Below are positions 16,562-23,371 of a DNA stretch of 64,000 nt, one piece after another (positions within the stretch are counted from its first letter, which is position 1; every line of letters starts with the position of its first letter). Origin of the DNA: Micromonospora radicis (GTDB taxonomy: Bacteria; Actinomycetota; Actinomycetes; Mycobacteriales; Micromonosporaceae). The stretch spans positions 1-64,000 of the forward strand of contig NZ_QXEC01000023.1 of assembly GCF_003583405.1 (NCBI RefSeq). Reading direction: 5' to 3'. The position numbers and the translations under genes are program-made. The notes under the pieces were generated by a model. The model was not told the DNA's origin. It did not search any database and saw only the letters and a list, made by a program, of their open reading frames with translations.

Positions 16562-17368
16562 TCAGGGCTGGCAGCCGGCGCACCAGTAGAGATTGCGGGC
16601 GGTGATGGTGCCGCGGCTGACCGGGGTGGCGCAGACGTGGCAGGGCTGCCCGGGGCGGCGGTAGACGTACACCTCGCCGCCGTGCCGGTCGACTCGGGCA
16701 GGGCGGCCCATCGCCTCGGGCAGGTGTTCGGCGCGGACGGTGTCGATCCGGCCGGTGGCGACCGCACGCGTCATCAGTTCGACCAGGTCGGCCCAGAGCG
16801 CGTCCCAGCCGGCGCGGGTCACCTCGCGGCCGGGCAGCGTCGGCGGGAGCCCGGCGCGGAACAGCACCTCGGTCACGAAGATCAACCCGGTGCCGGCCAC
16901 CACCGACTGGTCCAGCAGCAGCGCGGCCAACGGCGTCGAACTGCGGGAGATCCGGGCGTACGCCCGCTGCGGCTGCGCGTCGGCGCGCAGCGGGTCAGGA
17001 CCGAGGCGGGCCCGCAGCATCGCCACCTCGGACGGGGTGAGCAGTTCGCAGGCGGTCGGCCCACGCAGGTCTAGCCAGTGCTGGTCGCTGGCCAGCCGCA
17101 GCCGGATCTGTCCCACCGGCTCCGGCGGCTCACCGTCACCGTCGGTGACCTTGCCGTACAGGCCGAGGTGCACGTGCAGGATCCGCTCACCGGCATAGTG
17201 GTGCAGCAGGTGCTTGCCGTACGCCTCGGTCCGCTCCAGGACGGCCCCGGACAGCAGCGCGGCCCCCTCGGCGAACCGGCCCTGCGGGCTGGTGGCGAGC
17301 AGCTTCTCCCCGGCGAACAGCTCCGCGTGACGCGCCGCCAGGCGATGAATCGTGTGTCCTTCTGGCAC
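16562..17368 (-). CDS. Fpg/Nei-family DNA glycosylase/AP lyase
   Basis: A 268-aa base-excision repair enzyme. The start must be GTG 17368, because this places the catalytic Pro2-Glu3 at the processed N terminus (MPEGHTIHR); the longer frame would bury it. The middle has the helix-two-turn-helix region, and the C terminus has a CHVC-N16-CAGC zinc finger. The PEGHTIHRLA start is typical of actinobacterial Nei2-type endonuclease VIII, which removes oxidised pyrimidines. Confidence 0.92.
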   Translation of the reverse strand: MPEGHTIHRLAARHAELFAGEKLLATSPQGRFAEGAALLSGAVLERTEAYGKHLLHHYAGERILHVHLGLYGKVTDGDGEPPEPVGQIRLRLASDQHWLDLRGPTACELLTPSEVAMLRARLGPDPLRADAQPQRAYARISRSSTPLAALLLDQSVVAGTGLIFVTEVLFRAGLPPTLPGREVTRAGWDALWADLVELMTRAVATGRIDTVRAEHLPEAMGRPARVDRHGGEVYVYRRPGQPCHVCATPVSRGTITARNLYWCAGCQP

Positions 17369-17539
17369 GACCGCCAAGCGTAGGCGGGGCGGAAGCCGCT
17401 CGGCCAACTGCGGCTGCGCGCTGCTGCCGACCAACCCCCACTACTCGCCGGTAGGGATCGGGGCGGCATGTCTGGTTCAATTGCGCGTCGGGGCGGCGGG
17501 GACGGCGGGCCGCACGGCGGCTGAAGAGGGACGGTGGGC

Positions 17540-18226
17540 ATGACGGATCGGCTGCGCTACGCGGTGGTGGTCGGCAACAGCGACGGGATCGGGCTGGCGT
17601 TCACCCGCCGGCTGCTGGCCGACGGGTGGCGGGTCGCCGGGCTGTCCCGGCGGGAGAACTCGATCAACGTACCGACGTACACCCACCACACCGTCGACGT
17701 GACCTCGCCGGACTTCCCGCAGGTGCTGGGCACGGCCATCGACGAACTGGGACAGGTCGACCTCTGCGTGTACGCCGCCGGGGTCGGCGAACCGGTCGAC
17801 CTCGCCGATCTGGACGAGCAGACCCGCACCTTCGAGGTCAACCTGATGGGCGCGGTACGCACCGCAGCCGTGGTCGTACCGAGGATGCTGGCCGCCGGGG
17901 ACGGGCACATCATCGGACTGTCCAGTCTCGCCGACAAACTGGTCTCCGGCCACGCACCCGGTTACGCCGGGTCGAAGGCCGGCCTGTCGTCGTACCTGAT
18001 GGGGTTGTCGGCGGCGTTGCGCGGACAGGGCGTGAGCGTGACCACCGTGCGGTTCGGGTTCGTCGACACCAAGATGGCCAAGGGGCCGGTACGACCGCTG
18101 ATGATCCCGGTCGACCGGGCGGTCGAGATCCTGGTCCGCTGCGTACGCGACCGCCCGGTGCGGGTCTCCCGCCCCCGCCGCATGGCCCTCCTGACGACCG
18201 CCCTCTCCCCCTTCGCCCGCGGCTGA
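17540..18226 (+). CDS. Short-chain dehydrogenase/reductase
   Basis: A 228-aa SDR. The nucleotide loop is variant (VVGNSDGIGLAF). The catalytic Ser (GLSSLADK), Tyr and Lys (YAGSKAG) are present. ATG 17540 is preferred because GAGGGA lies 8 nt before it; GTG 17534 has no room for a ribosome site. Substrate unknown; some family members modify sterols, sugars or acyl chains. Divergent from the Nei gene. Confidence 0.88.
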   Translation: MTDRLRYAVVVGNSDGIGLAFTRRLLADGWRVAGLSRRENSINVPTYTHHTVDVTSPDFPQVLGTAIDELGQVDLCVYAAGVGEPVDLADLDEQTRTFEVNLMGAVRTAAVVVPRMLAAGDGHIIGLSSLADKLVSGHAPGYAGSKAGLSSYLMGLSAALRGQGVSVTTVRFGFVDTKMAKGPVRPLMIPVDRAVEILVRCVRDRPVRVSRPRRMALLTTALSPFARG

Positions 18227-18395
18227 CCTCCCCCACTGGTACGAAACCGCCCCGGCGGCCGGTAGGCATCAAGATCGGCTGCTCGGCGGGCGGTGTCGGG
18301 CGGAGGTGGGATGGGTATTGGTCGGGGTGTATCGGCGTGGGGGGTGGGACGGGGGGGTCGCGGCACCCGCCACGCGTGACCAGGAGGGTGACACC

Positions 18396-19253
18396 ATGAG
18401 ATTTCCTTCGCTGTCCCGCCGCGCGGAGCCGGCGACGACCGTGGACGAGGAGGCCGACGGCCGCGCCGCGGTCGCCACCGACACCCGCACCACCGACGCG
18501 CGCCCCACCAGCGGCGCACGTGCCACCACCGACACGAGCCCCGCGGGCGGCCGCCCGGTGGCCGAACGCGGCAATACCCGGACGTACCGCGGCGGGGCCG
18601 CGGCCACCGCCACCGACCAACCCACCGACCGCATCGACGCCGACCAGGTCGCCACCGACCGGCCCGGCACCGGACGGCCCGCTGCCGACCAGGCCGCTAA
18701 CGGCCGGGCCGCCGCCGACCGAGCCGCCGCCGACCAGGTCGCTAACGACCGGGCCGCCACGGCCCGCTCCGGCGTCGACGGTTCCCGGCGGGCCCGGACC
18801 GCCGCGCCCGCGGCCGCACCCAACCGCGACCGCACCACCGCCCCGAGCGGCGTTGAGCCGGGTCGGGGTGGCGACCCGGACCGCGTCGCGGAGCGGGAGC
18901 TTGCCGGGGACGAGCCGGCCGTCGTGCGGCGGCCACGGGCCAGTCTGCTGGCCACCCTCGGCCTGGTCGTCGGGAGCGCCGGGTTGCTGTTCGTACTCAC
19001 CGGGACGCTTGCCGGGTACGGCATCGCCATCGGTGCGGTCGGCGCCGTGCTCGCCGTACTCGGCTTGATCGGGACCCGGCGGCGGCACCTCGTCGGGAAG
19101 CCCGACGCGTTGCTGGGGATCGCCCTCGGTCTCGGCGCGGTGGTGCTCGGGGTGCTGGCGATGACCGGGCAGTACGACTGGCCGACCACCGACGGCGATG
19201 CGGTGGCCCGGCTGCGCGAGTGGCTTGATTCACAGTTTGTGAATCGGAGCTAG
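18396..19253 (+). CDS. Membrane protein with long disordered Ala/Asp/Arg/Thr-rich N terminus
   Basis: A 285-aa protein starting at ATG 18396, preceded by AGGAGGG at 7-nt spacing. Residues 1-185 are low-complexity and contain degenerate repeats such as RPAADQAANGRAAADRAAAD. About three hydrophobic segments follow (roughly 188-215, 218-235 and 248-268), then a polar tail. This resembles DUF4190/DUF308-type small membrane modules with a cytoplasmic extension, but I do not assign a family. The preceding 169 bases show no clear feature. Confidence 0.72.
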   Translation: MRFPSLSRRAEPATTVDEEADGRAAVATDTRTTDARPTSGARATTDTSPAGGRPVAERGNTRTYRGGAAATATDQPTDRIDADQVATDRPGTGRPAADQAANGRAAADRAAADQVANDRAATARSGVDGSRRARTAAPAAAPNRDRTTAPSGVEPGRGGDPDRVAERELAGDEPAVVRRPRASLLATLGLVVGSAGLLFVLTGTLAGYGIAIGAVGAVLAVLGLIGTRRRHLVGKPDALLGIALGLGAVVLGVLAMTGQYDWPTTDGDAVARLREWLDSQFVNRS

Positions 19254-19270
19254 CGGGCACCTTTCGCCGC

Positions 19271-19340
19271 GCCGGTGGTTCACCGGCGCCCGGCCGGTGC
19301 GGAACCGGCCGTAGCCCGACCAGTTCTGGTGGTTCACCAG
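19271..19340. repeat. Two short hairpins sharing a GTGGTTCAC core
   Basis: GCCGGTG-GTT-CACCGGC at 19271-19287 and CTGGTG-GTT-CACCAG at 19326-19340. Both are perfect stems with the same GTT loop, in the 450-bp gap before the arginine-catabolism pair. Confidence 0.6.
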
Positions 19341-19354
19341 CCGGGCACATACCT

Positions 19355-19385
19355 CGTCAGGGGCGGCGGTGCGCCGCCCCTGACG
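19355..19385. terminator. 14-bp perfect hairpin with 3-nt loop
   Basis: Arms 19355-19368 (CGTCAGGGGCGGCG) and 19372-19385 around a GTG loop. It is very stable and lies about 100 bases after the upstream membrane-protein gene, so it is a likely terminator. An attenuator of the downstream pair is the alternative. Confidence 0.6.
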
Positions 19386-19406
19386 TATGTCCGCGCCCTT
19401 CCCTCA

Positions 19407-19463
19407 CCGTTTCGCCGGTGTGGCGGTATTCGGTACGAGGCGACCGCCATGCCGGCGAAACGG
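19407..19463. repeat. 21-bp imperfect inverted repeat
   Basis: Arms 19407-19427 and 19443-19463 pair at 19 of 21 positions around a 15-nt loop. It follows directly after the 19355 hairpin, giving a densely structured leader before the dihydrolase-like gene. Confidence 0.6.
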
Positions 19464-19477
19464 CGACGATCAAGGCC

Positions 19478-19538
19478 GCCGACGCGCGGAGCGGAACCGA
19501 CCAGGCCAGCCGACGCGCGAAGCGGAACCGACCAGGCC
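19478..19538. repeat. Tandem direct repeat, 31-bp period, two copies
   Basis: Copies at 19478-19507 and 19509-19538 match at 29 of 30 positions. Both contain GCGGAACCGACCAGGCC. No open frame here looks coding. Confidence 0.7.
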
Positions 19539-19703
19539 GACGCCGCAACGATCAGCCGACAAATGCCGCGTAGACGCAACGATGAGCCGTTCCTCGCAAG
19601 GGTCAACGGTGGATCCTGCACGTCGGCGCCGCATACCGTTGAGCCACGCGCCAGCCCGTGGACCGAAGGTGGCCGGGCGCGCGGAGACCCTGGGAGCAGG
19701 ACA

Positions 19704-20525
19704 ATGACGATGGACGCCACCCGCCAGCGCTTCCTGATGTGCCGGCCGACGTACTTCGCCGTCGACTACGCGATCAACCCGTGGATGGACCCCACCGCCC
19801 CGGTCGACGCCGACCTCGCCGTACGGCAGTGGGAGCGGCTGCGCCAGGTGTACCGCGACCTGGGCCACACGGTCGAGGAGATCGCCCCGGTGGCGGGCCT
19901 GCCCGACATGGTCTTCGCCGCCAACGGCGGCACCGTCATCGACGGGAAGGCGATGGCGGTGCAGTTCCGCGACCCGCAGCGCGCCGACGAGGCGCCCGCC
20001 TACCGCGCCTGGTTCGAGGCCGCCGGCTTCGAGCTGTACGACCCCAAGCACGTCAACGAGGGCGAGGGCGACATCCTGCTGGCCGGCGGCCACCTGCTCG
20101 CCGGCACCGGTTTCCGCACCGCGCACGCCTCGCACGCCCAGTTGCAGGAGGTCTTCGGCTACCCGGTGATCACCCTGCAACTGGTCGACCCGCGCTTCTA
20201 CCACCTGGACACCGCGCTGACCGTGCTCGACGAGCAGACCGTGGCGTACCTGCCGGAGGCGTTCTCGCCGGGCAGCCAGGCCGTACTGCGCCGGCTCTTC
20301 CCCGACGCGGTGCACGCCACCATGGCCGACGCCGAGGTGCTCGGCCTCAACGCGGTCAGCGACGGGCGGCACGTGGTGCTGCCCGAGCAGGCCACCGACC
20401 TGGCCGGCAAGCTGCGCGACCGGGGCTACCAGACGATCGGCGTCGACCTGTCCGAGCTGCGTAAGGCCGGCGGTGGCCCGAAGTGCTGCACGTTGCGACT
20501 CCGTCAGGGAAAGGCGAGCCGATGA
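19704..20525 (+). CDS. Guanidine-modifying hydrolase, probably arginine dihydrolase (usually labelled dimethylargininase)
   Basis: A 273-aa amidinotransferase-fold protein. Candidate catalytic residues are His168 (FYHLDTAL), Cys261 or Cys262 (GGGPKCCTL) and Glu119. ADI and DDAH enzymes carry Asp in the FTRD or VFVED motif; here that site reads VFAANGG with Asn74, and Asn25 sits in YAINPWM. As I recall, two such Asn residues mark ArgZ/AgrE arginine dihydrolases, which convert arginine to ornithine, ammonia and CO2. The next gene uses ornithine and overlaps by ATGA, which fits that activity better than DDAH. Start ATG 19704, with AGCAGGA upstream. Confidence 0.82.
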   Translation: MTMDATRQRFLMCRPTYFAVDYAINPWMDPTAPVDADLAVRQWERLRQVYRDLGHTVEEIAPVAGLPDMVFAANGGTVIDGKAMAVQFRDPQRADEAPAYRAWFEAAGFELYDPKHVNEGEGDILLAGGHLLAGTGFRTAHASHAQLQEVFGYPVITLQLVDPRFYHLDTALTVLDEQTVAYLPEAFSPGSQAVLRRLFPDAVHATMADAEVLGLNAVSDGRHVVLPEQATDLAGKLRDRGYQTIGVDLSELRKAGGGPKCCTLRLRQGKASR

Positions 20526-21736
20526 TCGAGGACATGCTGCGGACCCCCGCCGCGGTGCAGGACGCGGAGCGGCACACCGCGCACAACTACCACCCGCTGC
20601 CGGTGGTGATCTCCTCGGCCGAGGGCGCCTGGGTGACCGACGTGGACGGCCGGCGTTACCTGGACTGCCTGGCCGGATACTCGGCGCTGAACTTCGGTCA
20701 CCGGCACCCCACGCTGATCGCCGCCGCGCACGCCCAGCTCGACAGGCTGACCCTGACCAGCCGGGCCTTCGTCCACGACCAGTTCGCCGACTTCTGCCGC
20801 GAACTGGCGGCGCTCTGCGGCAAGGACCTGGTGCTGCCGATGAACACCGGCGCCGAGGCGGTGGAGACCGGCATCAAGGTGGCCCGCAAGTGGGGCTACC
20901 AGGTCAAGGGCGTACCGGCCGGGCAGGCCAACATCGTGGTGGCGGAGGGCAACTTCCACGGGCGTACGACCACCATCGTGAGCTTCTCCACGGACGAAGA
21001 CGCCCGGGCTGACTTCGGGCCGTACACCCCGGGTTTCCGGGTCGTCCCCTACGGTGACCTGGCCGCTCTGGCCGGGGCGGTCGACGAGCACACCGTCGCG
21101 GTGCTGCTGGAGCCGATCCAGGGCGAGCAGGGCGTGGTGGTGCCGCCGAGCGACTACCTGCCGGGGGTGCGACAGCTCTGCACCGAACGCAACGTGCTCT
21201 TCGTCGCCGACGAGATCCAGTCCGGCCTGGGGCGTACCGGTGCCACCTTCGCCTGCGAGCAGGAGGGCGTCGTACCGGACATGTACCTGCTCGGCAAGGC
21301 GCTCGGCGGAGGCATCGTGCCGGTCTCCGCGGTGGCCGCCGACGCCGACGTGCTGGGCGTACTCCGGCCCGGACAGCACGGCTCCACCTTCGGCGGCAAC
21401 CCCCTCGCGTGCGCGGTGGCGACCGAGGTGGTCCGGCTGCTGGCCACCGGCGAGTTCCAGCGACGCTCGGCCGAGTTGGGCGAGCGGCTGCACGCCGGGT
21501 TGCGCGGGCTGATCGGCAAGGGTCTGGTCGCCGTCCGCGGCCGGGGGCTGTGGGCCGGGCTGGACATCGACCCGGCGCTGATGAGCGGCCGGGCGGCCTG
21601 CGAGCGGCTGATGGCGCGGGGCGTCCTGGCCAAGGACACCCACGGCTCGACCATCCGGCTGGCCCCGCCGCTGACGATCACCGCCGAGGAGATCGACCAC
21701 GCGGTGGCGCAGTTGGCCGCCGTACTGGCCGGCTGA
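20522..21736 (+). CDS. rocD: Ornithine aminotransferase
   Basis: A 404-aa class-III PLP aminotransferase that converts ornithine and 2-oxoglutarate to glutamate-5-semialdehyde and glutamate. Typical landmarks are GYSALNFGHRHP, PMNTGAEAVETGIK, LFVADEIQSGLGRTG and the PLP Lys in LLGKALGGG. The ATG overlaps the stop of the preceding gene by 4 bases, so the two steps of arginine breakdown are translationally linked. The length fits the family. A strong hairpin follows the stop. Confidence 0.93.
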   Translation: MIEDMLRTPAAVQDAERHTAHNYHPLPVVISSAEGAWVTDVDGRRYLDCLAGYSALNFGHRHPTLIAAAHAQLDRLTLTSRAFVHDQFADFCRELAALCGKDLVLPMNTGAEAVETGIKVARKWGYQVKGVPAGQANIVVAEGNFHGRTTTIVSFSTDEDARADFGPYTPGFRVVPYGDLAALAGAVDEHTVAVLLEPIQGEQGVVVPPSDYLPGVRQLCTERNVLFVADEIQSGLGRTGATFACEQEGVVPDMYLLGKALGGGIVPVSAVAADADVLGVLRPGQHGSTFGGNPLACAVATEVVRLLATGEFQRRSAELGERLHAGLRGLIGKGLVAVRGRGLWAGLDIDPALMSGRAACERLMARGVLAKDTHGSTIRLAPPLTITAEEIDHAVAQLAAVLAG

Positions 21737-21755
21737 CCGGTCGTACCGAACGGGC

Positions 21756-21783
21756 GGGCGCCGGGACCACGGTCCCGACGCCC
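21756..21783. terminator. Bidirectional terminator between rocD and the FHA gene
   Basis: Arms 21756-21768 (GGGCGCCGGGACC) and 21771-21783 pair at 12 of 13 positions with one G-T pair and a 2-nt loop, between two convergent genes. Confidence 0.75.
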
Positions 21784-21838
21784 GTCGTCGTACCCGCCCG
21801 GTGCTCCCGGCCGGGGGCTGCCGGTGGCGGGCGACAGC

Positions 21839-22987
21839 TCAGCGGGGCAGGCGCATCGCCATCGTCGGCGCCTCGGACATCACCGAGTCGGGGTTGTACG
21901 GCGCGCCCGCCGGCAGGTCAGCCGGCCGACCGATCTGCACGCCGGGATACAGCTCCACCAGGTCACCCGCGCCCAGTACCCGGGTCTGCTGCGGTGCGAG
22001 GGGGATCCGGTCGGACTCCGCCATCGAGCCGCCCGGCCGCACTCCCGAGCCGTTGGTGCTCACGTCGGTGACGACCACGTCGCTGCCGCGCAACTCCAAC
22101 CGGACGTGACTGCGGCTGATCCACCGCCGCGCCTCGTCGTTGAGCCACTGCCCGAGCATGACCGCCCCGGTGCCGTCCGGTGCCCGACCGACCAGCACCG
22201 GCTGCTCCTCGGTGAGCACGAAGCGGCGGCGGATCAGGCCACCGATGCGTACCGCGAGGACCTCGCTACGCGTCCGGGGCCCGTTGTCGCGCAGCCGGGT
22301 GCCGTGCCGGGGGCAGGTCGGCACGCCGTTACGCAGCGACGGTGGCGCCTGGCCGGTCGGCTTACGGCCCACGGCGGCGAGGTCGGCGAAGGCACCACCG
22401 CCGCCACTCCCGCCGAACAGGTTGCAGCCGGACTCCGAGCAGCGCCACTCCCGGGCGAGCAGCTTGGCGGCGGCCGGCGACGGCGGCCCGGCCAGCGGCG
22501 TGTGACCACCGCCGACATGGGCGATGAAGACCGGTCCGCCGGCACCCGGCACCGGGGCGAGCGCCCGACCGGGCTGCTCGACCAACCACGGGAACCGCCC
22601 ACGCAGGCCGTCGAAGCGGACCCGGCTGAGCACCGGCAGGCCGAGCAGGTCGGCCACCTCCAGCATCCGGTCACCCGGGTTGTCGAGCACCTCGACCAGG
22701 CCGTCGTCGGCCCACCGGCGCACCACCATGCGTTCGTTGGAGGTCAGGTCGGCGTCGGAGAGCACCCCCCGGTGCACCACCGCGTAGACCGGGACGCTGT
22801 CCTCCTCCAGGCTGCGTGCCAGGGCGTCGATGACCATGCCGAGGCGCAGCGTGCTGGCCGGACGACCGCCGTCGAGATCCTGGTAACGGATCACCTCGGC
22901 CAGGTCGATCACCGCCCGGACCAGCTGCGGGTCGGTGCAGACCCGCCCCTCGATGGCGTCCAGCACCTTGCTGATCTCGAACCTCAT
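21839..22987 (-). CDS. FHA-domain protein with N-terminal helical region and a Cys/His cluster
   Basis: A 382-aa cytoplasmic protein starting at ATG 22987 (GGGAGG 6 nt upstream). The N-terminal part (1-140) is not recognised. Cys183, Cys188, Cys225 and His228 could bind zinc. A C-terminal FHA domain (about 263-345) has GRAPDG, SRSHVRL and the phosphothreonine-binding STNGSG motif, so it should dock a phosphorylated partner, perhaps a substrate of the Ser/Thr kinase at 29.4 kb. It overlaps the pterin dehydratase gene by ATGA. Confidence 0.88.
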   Translation of the reverse strand: MRFEISKVLDAIEGRVCTDPQLVRAVIDLAEVIRYQDLDGGRPASTLRLGMVIDALARSLEEDSVPVYAVVHRGVLSDADLTSNERMVVRRWADDGLVEVLDNPGDRMLEVADLLGLPVLSRVRFDGLRGRFPWLVEQPGRALAPVPGAGGPVFIAHVGGGHTPLAGPPSPAAAKLLAREWRCSESGCNLFGGSGGGGAFADLAAVGRKPTGQAPPSLRNGVPTCPRHGTRLRDNGPRTRSEVLAVRIGGLIRRRFVLTEEQPVLVGRAPDGTGAVMLGQWLNDEARRWISRSHVRLELRGSDVVVTDVSTNGSGVRPGGSMAESDRIPLAPQQTRVLGAGDLVELYPGVQIGRPADLPAGAPYNPDSVMSEAPTMAMRLPR

Positions 22988-23277
22988 CGGCTGCCTCCCA
23001 CGATCCCGTCGATCCGCCGGGCCAGCTCGATGTCCCGCCCGGTGACACCGCCCGCCGAGTGGGTCACGCAGCGGAAGGTCAGGGTCCGCCAGCGGATGTC
23101 GATGTCCGGGTGATGATCCAGTTCCTCGGCCGTCACGGCGACCCGGTCGACCACCCCGATGGCGTCCGGGAAACTGGCCAGCTCCACGGTACGGGTGATC
23201 CCGGCGGGGTCTCCCGACCAGCCCGCCAACCCACCCAGTTCGTCTCGTACCGCCTCGGCGGTGAGCACCTCTGCCAT
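22984..23277 (-). CDS. 4a-hydroxytetrahydrobiopterin dehydratase (PCD/DCoH family)
   Basis: A 97-aa protein with the family signature EELDHHPDIDIRW followed by LTFRCVTHSAGGVT. The enzyme dehydrates 4a-hydroxytetrahydropterin during pterin recycling. No aromatic-amino-acid hydroxylase is nearby, so it may serve molybdopterin or another pterin, as in many bacteria. Its stop overlaps the FHA start by 4 bases. Confidence 0.92.
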   Translation of the reverse strand: MAEVLTAEAVRDELGGLAGWSGDPAGITRTVELASFPDAIGVVDRVAVTAEELDHHPDIDIRWRTLTFRCVTHSAGGVTGRDIELARRIDGIVGGSR

Positions 23278-23317
23278 GGCCAGACCCTACCGCTGCCCGC
23301 CCGCCCACCCCGCAACC

Positions 23318-23363
23318 CGATCTTGGTGCGAACGTGCCCGCGAGCGCGTTCGCACCAAGATCG
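23318..23363. terminator. CGATCTTGGTGCGAAC palindrome
   Basis: Perfect 16-bp arms (23318-23333 and 23348-23363) around a 14-nt loop, 9 bases after the stop of the reverse-strand giant membrane-protein gene and before the pterin dehydratase gene. It could end the former transcript. Its GATCTTG edge resembles the palindromes at 6.7 and 55.3 kb. Confidence 0.6.
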
Positions 23364-23371
23364 ACGCATGG

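Noticed and set aside
19334..19720. 128-codon reverse open frame in the hairpin-rich gap
   Set aside because: Runs through inverted and tandem repeats, has no ribosome site and no domain; judged non-coding.
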